Positions 10,876-23,045 of a DNA stretch of 64,000 bases are shown one piece after another (the stretch's first letter is position 1; each line of letters starts with the position of its first letter). Location: assembly GCA_964030475.1 (NCBI GenBank), contig CAXIPT010000008.1:2781953-2845952 (forward strand), written 5' to 3'. A program made the translations under genes and the position numbers. A model generated the notes under the pieces. That model had not been told where the DNA came from and made no database searches. It worked only from the letters and a program-made list of their open reading frames with translations. This DNA is from Tethya wilhelma. Taxonomy: Eukaryota; Porifera; Demospongiae; Tethyida; Tethyidae.

Positions 10876-13800
10876 GTTAGCTCGTGATAGTTCAATATCA
10901 AGCCGCGCATAGAGAGCTGAGTCACTCGAGTTGACCTATAAACTAAAGCAATATGTCAGCGATAACAAAAACCAAACACTTGGAAAACGAATTGTTGGAG
11001 AAATTTGAAAATTTAGCAGCAAATCCTACTGTCGAGAGGCAAGCTGTGGACCTTCTCTTATGGAGTTTCCTGACCCAGACTCTATCAAAACGATCAACAA
11101 TGAACGCTGGTTTGACACTACCCTTCTACATTATGCCTGCAAAAATAAATGGTATGAAGTAGTTAAGTTGTTGGTAACCAAGTATAAATGTCAACCTGAT
11201 GCCAAAGACAATGATGGAAAGACCCCTTTACACTGGGCTTGTAAGAGTGGTGATCTAAGAGTAGTTCAATATCTTATTAGTGAGCATCACTGTAATCCTG
11301 AAAGCAGAAATAGGAATGGTATGACTCCCTTCCATTTAGCTTGTTTCTTTGGTCATCTTGATGTTGTCAAATATCTTGTCACTAAATGCAATTGTGATCC
11401 TCTCTTAATGACACAATTTCAAAGTGATTCAATAAGCAAAACTCCCATAATATTAGCATACAGAAATTGCCATTATCACATTTATATTCACCACAAAAAA
11501 GCTTCAATCACTGATACACATAGAAGACATTTTGAACTGGATGTTTAATATACACATAACACCTGGTATGACTGAGAAAGAAGCTATTCTGTTACTCTCT
11601 ATGCTGTCAAACCCAAAATCTATCCAAAAGATTAAAGACAAAAAATGCTTTGACTGGACTCTCGTACACCATGCTTGCTACAATAAATGGTATGATGTAG
11701 TTAGATTGCTGACAACAAAGTATGAATGCAACACTGATGCCAAAGATAGAGATGGTCAGACTCCTTTGTATTATGCTTCTCAGTGTGGTGATCTACAGAT
11801 AGTTCAATACCTCATTAGTAGGCATCAGTGTAATCCTGAAAGTAAGGATAAAGATGGTAGAATTCCTCTTCACAGTGCCTGTCGCAATGGTCATATTGAT
11901 GTTGTCAAATACCTTGTCACTGAATGTAATTCTAATCCTCTTATGACTGATAAGTATGGTGCCACTCCCCTTTATCTGGCCTGTCACTGTGGTCGTTACC
12001 ATGTAGTTTCATTTCTAGTCACCGCTGGCAAGCTTGACAAAACTCCTAGTGATATGCTTCAGTATAATGGTTCAGACCAAACATTACAAAGTCTTTTTAG
12101 TTTCAGAAGAAGTCACCCTTTCAACCCAGCATTCAAGGTGTTCGTAGTTGGAAACCAGTCGGCTGGTAAGAGTACCCTGGTTAAAGCTCTTGAGAACAGG
12201 TTAACTGACACCAGTTTCCTTGGTTTTGTGACTAGTCGCTTTAAAAAAGTGTCTGGAGTAGAGCTTCAAACAGCTGGTATCATTCCCACTCATGTCCACA
12301 GTCCACAACTAGGTCATATAATCCTCTACGACTTTGCTGGTCAGCATGAATACTACTCAAGCCATGCTGCTTGCCTAGAGAATCTTGTATCTTCTCCTGG
12401 GGTCATATTTCTGCTAGTTGTTGATATCAGCATGGATACGGAGAAAATTGTACTCACACTCCAGTATTGGAGCTCCTTTGTTGCTAACCTGTGCAGTTCA
12501 CAATCAGACAGAACACCTCAAATTGTAGTAATTGGCAGTCATGCTGATGTTGTCAAATCACAAGGTGAGCAGCCTTTAGAAAAGCTCTCTGTTGCATACG
12601 ACAAGCTAGATAGTTCCTTAGTCAGTTCCTTGATAAATTGCACTCTTGTGATCAACTGCACGCAAGCAGGATCATCCAGTTTGAGCTCCATTAGAAGCAT
12701 CATTGCTACAATCTCTCATTCTTTCCATGAAGAATGTGAAGTAGACATGCAAGTTCATCTACTCAATGGACTAATAAAGCAACAGTTTGGAGTTGTTACC
12801 ACATTCAATGAAGTAAAGAAAGTGTTAAGGTCATAGTATACGAAAACGATACGTTTCATAAGAATAACCTTTTACCATCAAACGATGTCTCACTTTCCCA
12901 ACACCTAACTACTCTGAATGAGCATGGACAGCTACTCTACCTGAGAAACGATGAAAATATCCATGACAGCTGGGTGATTCTCAACAAAGAATTACTCCTT
13001 TCTGAAGTCAGTGGAACAATCTTTGCACCCGTAAACTTTTTACAGTATCATGATATCTCCAACAGTACTGGAGTAGTTCCACATTCAGCAATTGCAAAAA
13101 CCTTCCCTGACCATGATCCCCAAATGATTGTTGATTTTCTTACACATCTAGAGTTCTGCCATCAGATAGAAAAAACTGAAGCCTTGCTGATCAGTAGACG
13201 TCACTATAAGTCAAGACACACTCAGTTTTACTTTTTTCCGGCTCTGGTAAGTGAAGAACGGCCTGAAGAGAGCTGTAAATCTATCATACAGGCTGGTCGC
13301 AAATCAGGATGGTGTTTACAGCGCACTCACGAAGATCAATTCTTCACTTCCCGATTCCTACATGTGCTTCTCAGTCTTACAACTAGCATTTCGTTTTGCT
13401 CTTGCTCATAAATCAAATGAAATTGCCAAAAGTTGTCCAGTTATTCAAAGAAAGTGCAATGTTTGGAAGTCTGGTATCCACTGGCTAACCATGGATGGAG
13501 TGGAAGCCATCGTAGAAGTTGTGGAACAGAATACAGCTGTGATAGTGGTGATTAGATGCCAAGAAGGAGAAGAGATGGCCAGCGTTCAACTTCGCTCAGA
13601 TCTGATAAGAACAGTCTTGGAGATGAAAGAAAAGTACTCAGGAACAGTTGAAGTGAAAGAGTCCCTCGTTGATCCTTCAGAGCTAGATAAATACCCTCTC
13701 AAGAACCCTAAACACCTTTGTCTCTTTGACATGGACTCAATTGCACAGACTGTTACAGAGGAGCGTAAGTTTATCCTACGAAAACAAGGTTCTAAAGAGC

Positions 13801-14708
13801 AACTTATCCATATTGCTAATTTGCTCTACTTTGAACCATTCTCATTTCTTAGCTCTAATATTCTTGTAGAGTTATTCAAAGAATCAAATGAAAAGAAAGT
13901 GCTTGATTCACAATTCTTAAGTTATCTAGGTGAAGCAATTTCAAGATACAGTAAAAGAACTACAACATATTCTTCAAGTAACACCCAAAGTTTTGAGAAA
14001 TGCTGTTAACAGTTCCCCTCCATCAGCTAGAGATGATCCTTCCCATCATTGTTATCTCGTGTTAAAGATTTGGAAGGAACAAGGCCATCATACCTATGGC
14101 GATCTCAGATCAGCTCTGAGCAAGCTGAGTGTTTTCTCTGGGAGAAACCCATTGGTGAGATACACTGATGCAAAGAAAATTAATGAGAAATTGATACTCA
14201 GTTCAAGCTTTTACAAACATACTGCATATTATTTTGTGTATGTAGGTGCTGTCAAGTGTCTCTAAATATACAAAAACAAAGCAAAAGAAAAAATCAACTG
14301 TAGCAAGAAACGTGAAAGCAGCACTATCATTTCAATCAGATATGGGTAGGTCAGTGAATTTTCAAAACAAATGTACATGTCCACCAACACAATGTCAATG
14401 CAATACCCTAAACCAGGGAGGCGAAACTGTGATCTACTGACTTTAACTTGATTACCATTAGTGTGTAATTGCATTGCTTGCTGCGTACGCATTGCTGCAA
14501 AAAATTTGACGGTTTGCTCCGCAGAATGTAAATTGATGAATTTAAATTTGACGATTTGTGCGTGCACATAGTACATTCAAATACGGTGGCCAAAATATTG
14601 CCTGATTTAAATTTGACAATTTGGACTTTGACCATCAAACTGTCAAAGTAAAATCCCCGTCAATATTTCTGGCTGTCACCTCCACCCATCCAGTAACCAG
14701 CAATCTAG

Positions 14709-14758
14709 TAACACACACACACACACACATGCACACACATACGCACGCATGCACACAT

Positions 14759-14815
<57 letters not shown>

Positions 14816-14816
14816 T

Positions 14817-14904
<88 letters not shown>

Positions 14905-14910
14905 TGTGTA
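14709..14910. repeat. CA/TG microsatellite
   Basis: About 200 bp of almost pure (AC)n ending in CGTGTGTGTA. It lies between the main Roco reading frame and its probable terminal Death-domain exon. Apparent reading frames here on both strands are low-complexity artefacts. Confidence 0.95.
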
Positions 14911-15379
14911 CATCTATGTGTAGCATGTAACACATAATTATTCATGTGTAGTATTACACAAGTGCCCTATCTAATAGTACACACATTAATTTCAATATTA
15001 TATAGAATCTGATAGTACCGAACAATCCTCAGCTCTTGAAGTGCAGAGGTGGAAGGAAACTGAGAGTCATTGACACTGTAGCTGCTGATTGGAAATATCT
15101 TGCTACTTCTCTGGGCTTTGAGGGAGCAGTGATAAGGAGTATTGAAATGGGAGCATTATTCCAACCTGAAGAAGCTTGTCATAGAGTATTAACCAAGTGG
15201 CTGGATGGTCACGGGTGGTGATATGGTCTGTGTGAACCAGTGACCTAGCTGGGCTACACTCATACAGTGTCTGATAGATACTGGACTCATAGACTTTGCT
15301 GAACAGTTGGAAGAGTTTCTCTGTAAGTATGTTCAGTGCAGACACATTACCCATTACCCATTACATAATGTCATAGTCT

Positions 15380-15465
15380 TGTCTATTGAGCTAGACCCTT
15401 CTTGTTACACCTCTTGGTACATGTAATGTGACAAAGGAGGAGAGTCTAGCACAATAGACTATAGT
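15380..15465. mobile_element. Short inverted-repeat element (GTCTATTGAGCTAGACCCTT family)
   Basis: Starts GTCTATTGAGCTAGACCCTT and ends AGTCTAGCACAATAGAC, an imperfect inverted repeat about 75 bp long in the last intron of the Roco-Death gene. The same ends bound the larger element at 34731-35134, so this is a deleted member of that family. Confidence 0.7.
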
Positions 15466-15729
15466 CATAGTATTATTTTTTCATTTTACAGGTTGAAACA
15501 CAAGTCTGACAATGAATGATCACCATACAGATTACAAGCTTATACAATAGACAATTATTATGTCACTGTTCAGCAACATTAAAATGTTATGTGTGTGTTT
15601 TTTTTTTGCATGCTATAGTTTCAGTTCTTGGTAACTACTCTCCTTCTTGGGCTCACTTAGTGATGTATGAATTTTGAAATCATTAATAAATAATATATTA
15701 TACTATTATCTTGATAATAATAAAACTTA

Positions 15730-17327
15730 TTATTTTGAACTGTTTGGTTCTTTGAGTGCAGAAGAGTGACCGATCTTTTCCAGCTCTGACACCAGATCCC
15801 CACTTTGATGAAGCTGTAACATTATATCAGCTCCCCCAATCAGTTCACCATTCATATATACTTGTGGAAATGTTGGCCAGCTCCTGCATATGACATATAT
15901 GTGTGGACATTTGAGAGAAACACAGATAATATTTATATTATTATAGCGATGGTTACATATACAACAGTCACTGAACAGGATAGTGAAGTTTAATATTTTT
16001 TGGTTTGGTGTGAGTGTTTGAGAAAATATTTAGAAATTATTTGTTGTGTGCATAATTATAACGTGTGTGTCTGTAGATGTTCACACTTACGAGAATGTCT
16101 TCAGTCCTTCCTTAAAGTCCACGTCTTCTAGTACATTGTAAGTAGAATAATCAGTTAGACCTACATTAGGGAAGAGATCAGTGTGAAAGAACCATCACTG
16201 GAACTGCACAACCTCTGGCTTACCTACCATGCATGTGTAGGATTTGAACCACCAAACGACTGAATCCACACTGTGAAATTTAGTAAATGATACTATAGTT
16301 ATCGGGAATGAATACAACAACAACAACAACAACAATAACAACAATAACAACAACAACAGCAACAACAACAACAAAATATCATCCTCATGTGATCTATTAA
16401 CTACATTCGTGATAATTGGAATTTGGTACCAACTTCTATGTACGCTGGTTTTATCCCTGATTTTCACTCATTGAGCGTAAGATGAGCGTAAGATGAGCGT
16501 AGAGTGTTGAACAAGCCACCTGATTTACTAGTTGTAACCTCATTCTCATACTTTCTTTATGGAACAACAATTTAGCACAATTAGAGAGCATTTAGTGGAC
16601 TGGGTGCTAAATTCCAACCACCTTTCCTTAGTAAGTCTCACATAGCCAGACCCACACACTTGCTCCACAAGCCATAAGGAAGAGATCTATAGAATGCATG
16701 AGCCTAGCTGTGCACTATGCCACTTATGGAGGGGGTCTAGTAGTTTGTGAGATCAGCACAACATTATTTTGGAAAGGGACTTGTTTTAGCCAGAGTTATA
16801 ATAGCTTCTTTGACTAGTACAGAGCTGGCAATTCCACATTTGCCAAGCACCACTGTTGAATATGAGCCTATTTATGAGGGCAACTTTTACTGAAATATGC
16901 AAGCTTTATCTTTCGATTACACGAAATTGATTTTAAAATGCCTCATTGATACATGTATCAATTGGGACATAGCCCGGGCTACCAACTGTGCTACACTATC
17001 AGCATCCTCACCATTGGAGCATCTGGAGAGCCCTTCATGAAAAGGACCAGTGGTTTTTCCTTAACAAGCTACAAGTAGAATAAAAAATAATGACAATTTT
17101 TTATATGGAAATCATCACAACACATTTTAAGCCTGAAAGCTTACCCCTTCATAGTATTCTGTTGTGTATTTGGATGCTTCCACACTAGAGAACAACTTGA
17201 CTTGCTTTGAAAGTGGAACAACACGATTTCTGGTCGCTGACAGACGGCTGAGGGAGAAGGCCTCTTTTAGTAGATGTCTACTTGCAGAGAATCCTAGCCT
17301 TCCGAGAAATTGTAGAGCTGATGCCAT
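15730..17327 (-). CDS. GLRX5: Mitochondrial monothiol glutaredoxin 5
   Basis: Monothiol CGFS glutaredoxin that hands [2Fe-2S] clusters from the ISCU scaffold to later carriers in mitochondria. Five exons join in frame: 17327-17145, 17068-17012, 16270-16228, 16160-16091 and 15883-15730, giving 168 residues. The N-terminus ([20 protein letters not shown]) is Arg-rich and acid-free, typical of a mitochondrial targeting peptide. Conserved parts are [15 protein letters not shown], the catalytic CGFS at the start of exon 3, [17 protein letters not shown], and [20 protein letters not shown] with the WP-T-PQ glutathione-binding segment. An (AAC)n tract at about 16313-16375 lies in an intron. It is head-to-head with AAMP. 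Confidence 0.96.
16313..16375. repeat. (AAC)n trinucleotide repeat
   Basis: About 20 units of AAC with a few AAT and CAG interruptions, in GLRX5 intron 2. Confidence 0.95.
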
Positions 17328-17433
17328 ATCTCAAGTAGGCTAGAGGTGAAAGGTCAAGTTATTGTGTGCTGACTCAGCACTATATCCACGTGGCCTCAAC
17401 TCAGCAAATCTGTTGTCTGTCTCTCAAAGAATC
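17328..17433. promoter_or_regulatory. Divergent promoter of GLRX5 and AAMP
   Basis: Only 106 bp separate the GLRX5 start codon (minus) from the AAMP start codon (plus). Any core promoter for either gene must lie in this interval or overlap the other gene's first exon. No TATA box is obvious. Confidence 0.7.
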
Positions 17434-18807
17434 ATGGATGACCATGAGATGAGCAAGAAAGACCGCCAAGAAGACCCAGAACCTAGTTTCATTGATGAGG
17501 ATGATCTACAGGAGATTCCTGTGGATGCAGTGCCTCCTGAGGATGGTATGTTTGATCAGTGTTGACACATACACCATGAATCTTTTGAATACCAACCGTC
17601 AACATGCTCTTAGTATTTTGTTATGTTGATAATGGGCTCTACGGATACTTCCCTATTGAAGGGCAATTCCTAAAACAGAACCCTCTCTTGGGCACACATT
17701 AGACTGAGTATCAACTTGTATGAGCTATTAGTGTGTGTGCCCATGCCTGAAGAAAATGTACACATATATCATTCTTGTTGAAGACATAATAAAATCCTGC
17801 TAGTGCTCCTCAATGGAGTGGCAGCTTTGTTGTCTGGAATGGCCCAATGTTTGTAACTGTTGATAAATTCTGCTACTTCTAAGTATAACAGATGTTCTGA
17901 ATGGATTTCAGGTTTGCAGGAAGGTCTTGAAGATTTGGCCATGGAGGATGATAATGGTGGTGGTGATGAGGATGACCCTCAATCACTAAGAGATGATGCC
18001 ACATATTGTTTTAAGGGACACAGTGGTTAGTCTATATTCAGAGTCAATGTTGAATTTTAAAGAGGAAAGATCCTTGACCTTTGTTGATGATATGAGTGAA
18101 TGTTGGTGATTTATTAAAAAAAATTAGGTGGTGTTTTCTCAGTATCTGTACACCCAACTGAAGGGTTGGCCTGCAGTGGAGGAGAAGATGACAAGGCATT
18201 TGTTTGGAAAATGAATGATGGAACAGTGGTGTTTCAATGTCAAGGTTCATTTGTTGTTCTATGAGATGACTGTTTCATTGTGATAGCTGTTGCTCTTCCT
18301 TCAGGCCACAAAGACTCTGTGACATGCACTCAGTTCAGTCATGATGGGAAGTACGTGGCAACTGCTGACATGGCGGGTGTTGTTCAAGTGTGGCTTGTGT
18401 CCTCTGGTGAACTAGTTTGGTCATTTGAGACCGATGATATTGAGGTATGAACTGATATCCAGCACATCACTATTTTCAGTTGTGTACACGTGTTTACATA
18501 TGTACTTTCACTATTGCATATAGCAGGTAAATTTGGTGAGTTGGGCAAACAATTATTATTCTTCAAACTCCCAGATTCTTATATTTGCATGCTTGTGGTT
18601 GTGCCCATGTAGTGTTATAATCAAACATGTCAGCTAGGATAGAATCACCAAATTTAATTGCAATCATGCAAATTTAATGCTCTCCCAATTTACCTGCTAT
18701 GCGGTACTTGTATAGTCAATAGATTGTACATCCATCAGCATGACTGAAGTTCTTGCATGCATACGCATGGAAAACTGAACAGTGTATATTATAGTGTTGA
18801 TGCTATG

Positions 18808-18855
<48 letters not shown>

Positions 18856-20664
18856 CCAGTGGTTGAGGTGGCACCCAGGAGCCCATGTCTTGTTGGTGGG
18901 GACCACTGAGGGCAGTGGCTGGATGTGGAAAATACCGTCAGGAGAGTGTAAAACCTTCCAGGGACACGGCTCAGTGAACAGCTGTGCAGTTATCTTGAGT
19001 GATGGTAAAAGCTGTCAAGTGCCTTCCAAAATAGCATGATATTTATTGTCTGTATACAACTTTCCTTCTGAAGGAAAACAGGCAGCTTTTGGATATGGAG
19101 ATGGTGCAATTAAAGTGTGGAGCCTTAAAGAGGGAGTCCCTGTCGTTAATGTATCATCACTTCAGAAGCATGCTGAGTCTGTGACTTGTCTTGCTGCTCA
19201 TACTGACAATACACTACTACTGAGTGGCTCTGAAGATGGTACTGCTAAACTTATCAACTCCAATTCAGGCAAGGTAGTGTGAAAGTATACCATATAGCTA
19301 GAAATTTTCGAAGAATAAAATTTTCGCGGAAAGGTGATCGCTAAACTTTTTGCAATTTTATTTTCGAGGTTTAAGCAGCCCCACCCATACGATCCCGAAA
19401 TTTTGCGGGTAATATTTTCGTGTATTGCCAACGATCCACGAAAACAGCGAAATTTATACTCCTCCAAAATTTCTAGCTATATGTTATAGTTATTATATGG
19501 TATTAAGCCAATGAAAATCAAATCTTAAAACATTTTTTGGAGGGGATAGAATGAGGATACAGTACACATGCAAAGCCAGTACAGTTATCTTTGCTGTCTC
19601 TGTATCCTATGTATATTCGTAGGTACTGACTACATTTGGTGCTGGTTTCCCCAAGAGTGAATCCAGTGGTCCTGAAGGAGAAGGAGAGGAAGATGGTGAG
19701 CCTCCTTCTGTGGAAGCTGTGGCCTTCTCCCCTATGCTACCAGCAGCAGTGACAGGCTCACTGAGTGGAGTGCTGGGAGTATGGGACATGCCCTCACAGA
19801 AGTTGAGACAGCGATGTAACCATGGAGTAAGTCATAACAAGCTTACTGTCCATGTATTTTGATTGATGTCACATTGGTGACACTGTATATCTGTTGGGTA
19901 TGCAGGCTGGTGTTGTGAGGCTGTATTGCTCAAAGCAGGCTCCTATTGTATTCACTGGTTGCCTGGATGGTGTTGTTAGGGGGTGGGACCTGAGGAGTGG
20001 TGAATGCATCAAGGAATGGCTGGGACACTCTGATCACATCCTGGATATGGCAGTATCTAGGTGAGCCATGATTGATCACACAAATGTAAAATTGTTACAG
20101 CTAACTGGGCAGTGATGTAAGTATAGTAAAGAGCAAGTAATTCAACTCTAAAAGTACGTATACATGTATTTTGTCACTTGGATAGTAGCAGATAATATAC
20201 TATAGTATTAGTGGGTTAATTTGACGGGCTTAAATTTGGCGAATTCATATTTTAGCATGATTGGTGATTTAATTCTGCACGAATCCACCAATTTTAATTC
20301 TCATCAAATTTACCCGCTATACAGTAATGGCTAACTGAGTTGCTTTTTGGAGGGTACCATAATATTTTTTATTATTAGCAGGAAAGTTTCATGGATAATA
20401 ACTTGCATGGATGGCTCTTGCTAACCATTAAAGCTTTCACGAATGAGCAGTGTCATACCTTTAAGACTTTTTACAGTCCCGGTGAAGACTATGAAGTTGG
20501 CAAAACTTAATGTCCATGAAACTTTTCCTGTACAAACTGAAAGCATTGTTTTCAGTTGTTCTGTTTGAGTGTGTGTCAAATGAAGTTTGGTTTGTATTTT
20601 CAGGGATGAAACTTATGTCTTATCATCTGCTAATGATGGAACAGTACGTGTGTTTAAAACTTAA
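17434..20664 (+). CDS. AAMP: Angio-associated migratory cell protein (WD40 repeat protein)
   Basis: Nine exons with GT-AG borders and consistent phases give 415 residues, against about 434 in human: 17434-17545, 17912-18025, 18128-18244, 18305-18444, 18860-19004, 19074-19273, 19623-19826, 19906-20060 and 20604-20664. The N-terminus is acidic ([12 protein letters not shown]), as in known AAMP. WD repeats follow: [73 protein letters not shown], [20 protein letters not shown] and a short last blade ([12 protein letters not shown]). AAMP is a cytoplasmic beta-propeller linked to migration and to ribosomal-protein chaperoning. The start was chosen because it precedes the acidic N-terminus and lies 106 bp from GLRX5. 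Several introns carry small inverted-repeat elements. Confidence 0.95.
18505..18715. mobile_element. Inverted-repeat element (AGCGGGTAAATTTGG family) in AAMP intron 4
   Basis: Left end TATAGCAGGTAAATTTGGTG and right end CCCAATTTACCTGCTATG are mutual inverses. Related members are at about 20195-20330 and 54065-54345. No coding capacity. Confidence 0.75.
18811..18853. repeat. (CT)n microsatellite serving as polypyrimidine tract
   Basis: About 43 bp of CT repeats end four bases before the AAMP intron 4 acceptor (ACCCAG, exon at 18860). The microsatellite therefore forms the polypyrimidine tract of this splice site. Confidence 0.85.
19290..19490. mobile_element. Inverted-repeat element in AAMP intron 6
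   Basis: Left end TATAGCTAGAAATTTTCGAA and right end CCAAAATTTCTAGCTATA are inverses, with AAAATTTTCGCGG-type inner sequence. The size of about 200 bp and the lack of coding potential match the other short elements here. Confidence 0.7.
20195..20330. mobile_element. Inverted-repeat element (AGCGGGTAAATTTGG family) in AAMP intron 8
   Basis: Left end TAGTGGGTTAATTTGACGG and right end CATCAAATTTACCCGCTATA are inverted relatives. It is the shortest and most diverged of the three family members seen. Confidence 0.65.
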
Positions 20665-20836
20665 CTCATTTTTGTAGGAAGCAATCGATTTGATATTTGT
20701 GTCAGTATTTTCCATTTTTATACATTATTTTCTGACTTAAATATATCTCACATGGTTTGACCTTGAGAACCACATGTGGCATGAATTTAATAATGTCAGC
20801 CATGAATGTCATTGTGTGCATAGGATTATCATACGT

Positions 20837-21290
20837 ACGGTAGTACGTATAGTAGGAATGGGCCGACTGTCCCATTGACACAATACAAAATGTTCATGCT
20901 TGTAAACTTTCAGGGAAAGAAAGCTAAGCCTTCAAATGCATTTAATAGCCTCCCCCAGACAGTTTGCTTACTGTATTAACCAAGAAAACAGGCAGAAAGT
21001 TTCTGGAGCACTCTGGAGAGAGCGCTGGCGAGAAGCCACAAGAGTGCAATTTTGTTCTCCTTCCTCAGTCCTTCCTTCCTTCCTAACTGACTTACTTGAA
21101 CGCGATTTCCAGACAAACAAAAGGCATTGAGCCAACTTTGACCATATAGTGGGACTTCACTTGATGCACAGTACGTCCTTTTCGACTCGTTTGCTGGCGA
21201 AAAGGCAGCAAACAAAATCTAGGCAGCTTTGAAACTTGATATTAGTAAAATACTGTACTTTCTATTGACATAGGTAAAGATCGTCAATAG
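20837..21290 (+). repeat. Interspersed repeat of about 450 bp downstream of AAMP
   Basis: A second, inverted copy occupies most of 47320-48095. Shared phrases include AGTAGGAATGGGCC, ACTCTGGAGAGAGCGCTGGC, GAACGCGATTTCCAG and AAAGGCATTGAGCCAACTTT. The copies are clearly homologous, with small indels and scattered substitutions. I see no open frame common to both, so this is probably a non-autonomous element. Confidence 0.75.
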
Positions 21291-21427
21291 ACCTGTCACG
21301 CCCTCGACAGTCCCCCGCCATAACCTGTCCCCCTGGGACCACGTGTGGCAGCCACGTGCAGTCCCCACGAGACATGCGCAGTCCCCCCTAACTATTATCC
21401 AAGATTAGTCATGAGATTATCACACAC

Positions 21428-22128
21428 CATCTAATCCAACTAGAAGGGTGTGTGTGGTCCGTTCCAAGACATTCCTAGCCACTGAAATAGCACTCTTGAT
21501 CTCCCTCAGACAACCAACAGCTCCAACATTATGAGTCTCACTGAATTATGACAGGTGAAGAGAACTAAATTCACATTCACCATAAGAGACACAAAGCATA
21601 CACCATACATCATCAAGAAGTGTTGACCCACCCATCCATAATCATTGCATCCAATGTTGTCTCACCAGTGTCATCAGGACTGCAGCAGCACACAAGAGGT
21701 GCAGAGCCAAATCAATGCATTATAATTATATTGTACACAAAAGTAAGTTATGAGCTGGAGTCACCAGCCGAGCCTACGGTACATCAGTTGTACTACCTGC
21801 CTCCATAGCCCACAGATCCATCACACCGTTCTACTTCACACACTGAACAACCTTTTTCGACTGCATCCACATAGCTCCCTCCATCTTTGAGGGCCTGGAC
21901 AGCTGTAAATCAAGCACACGGCATCATCAGTGCCACTGAATGGCGCTCACCGACAGACTGCGCATAGTGTGCTTAGACGGTTACAGCACATAAAACTAGA
22001 GACTAACCTCCTTCATTAGCACTTACAAATGGCCATGTATTTAGAACCACTGGAAGCTTGTCTTCTCGGCTGATAGAGCCGTGGAAGCAGACAACAAGCA
22101 AACATGCAACCTGCAGCAATTGAGCCAT
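21428..22128 (-). pseudogene. Inverted partial duplicate of AGA (exons 1-4 only)
   Basis: Exon equivalents lie at 22128-22008, 21902-21797, 21679-21632 and 21540-21428, with the same lengths (121, 106, 48 and 113 nt), splice sites and phases as AGA exons 1-4. Homology continues upstream to about 22260 and stops in intron 4 near 21400. Substitutions I noticed in the exons are synonymous (for example CAC to CAT), so the copy is young. It lacks the exons with the catalytic Thr and cannot make an active enzyme. The 468-bp transposon upstream of AGA is absent here. Confidence 0.92.
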
Positions 22129-22449
22129 TACTTCTAAATGAAGCACACCATCCTGCGAGGAGTCAGTTCCAGGCGCAAGGCGTACGCGCGCGTGGCCAAC
22201 GAGCTCGAGCTGCGCTGCAAAAGCCCAAGTGCCAAAAGGAAAAAAAGAATGGCAGTGGTATCTTTCACAAAAGAAGCGTAGCGAGGGGAGAACTTTCGCT
22301 TCTAGGACTCTGCTTCTCTGTCGCTGTACACGAAACACAGCTAGACAGATAACGACTCGTTCTTTGCCAGCTGATACAAAAATGGCGGAAGTCGGAAAAG
22401 GGTCGTTTGTGACGTCACGTAGTGAGCACTAAGCATTCAGTGCATGTAT

Positions 22450-23045
22450 AATATACACATGCAGCATTGCTTCCCTTCAGTGAGTTTCCAATTGCTTATG
22501 CCAGTATTAATGTGATTGTTGTGTGTTGCTTCAACTGCATAGGTTGTCCTAAGCCAACTGACCGTGCATAGAAGAATATTTATACACAATAGCCTGAGCT
22601 TTGCTCATCAATCTTACTATTGTTTGAGTTATAGTAACTGATCTTATAAACATACACAAACAAGGAGTGGGCAAGCGAAGCGAGCCCTATACTCCTTGTA
22701 TATATATATATATATATATATATAAAACGCTTGCTGGCAAACTGAGCCATACGTCGCGATTAGATGCCTCGCACTAAGGCGCTCCTCACTGCTAAGAAGG
22801 CTCATTAAATCATTATTGCGGGGTTCAAAGAATGCATCAAGCACGTGCACCCTCCTTTTCTCCTCTCTCATCTCAAACTCCCTCTGTTGGATGAAGCTCC
22901 CGTGGGAGTGCATGTGGAGTATATGTCACTGAGGTCCTCTTGGTACTAAATGATGAATTAATGATTTTAAGACAACCACTATATCTTTGTGCTGTGTTAA
23001 TTAAGACATAAAACTGAAGCTGAATAAAATTATAATAATGTTGGT
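22450..23045. other. Intergenic stretch with TA microsatellite
   Basis: Contains a (TA)n tract at about 22697-22723 inside a block reading GGGCAAGCGAAGCGAGCCCT, a short palindrome-like repeat. No gene is recognised. Confidence 0.5.

Larger units (their letters stand above)
10953..15496 (+). pseudogene. Ankyrin-Roco (Roc-COR)-Death domain gene with multiple frameshifts
   Basis: Domain order resembles DAPK1 without the kinase. Ankyrin repeats fall in two similar blocks (about 11060-11480 and 11640-12030, sharing DAKDxDGxTPLxxA and VVKYLVT), showing an internal tandem duplication. A Roc GTPase follows: P-loop VVGNQSAGKST, switch LYDFAGQHEYY, and VVIGSHADV. A COR-like region continues (WCLQRTHEDQFFTSRFLHV). 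Half a Death domain (LKIWKEQGHHTYGDLRSALS) ends near 14160. A separate exon at about 15004-15314 encodes a full Death domain (VAADWKYLATSLGFEG, ATLIQCLIDTGLIDFAEQLE) and ends by splicing to a stop at 15494-15496. The frame changes near 11055, 11500, 12825, 13385 and 13930, with no other stops. Either a young pseudogene or a poorly sequenced gene; whether the last exon belongs to it is uncertain. Confidence 0.65.

Noticed and set aside
14621..14945. Open frames of His-Thr and Cys-Val repeats on both strands
   Set aside because: Direct translation of the CA/TG microsatellite; no coding signal outside the repeat.
16195..16467. Poly-leucine open frame on the minus strand
   Set aside because: Translation of the (AAC)n repeat across a GLRX5 intron and exon.
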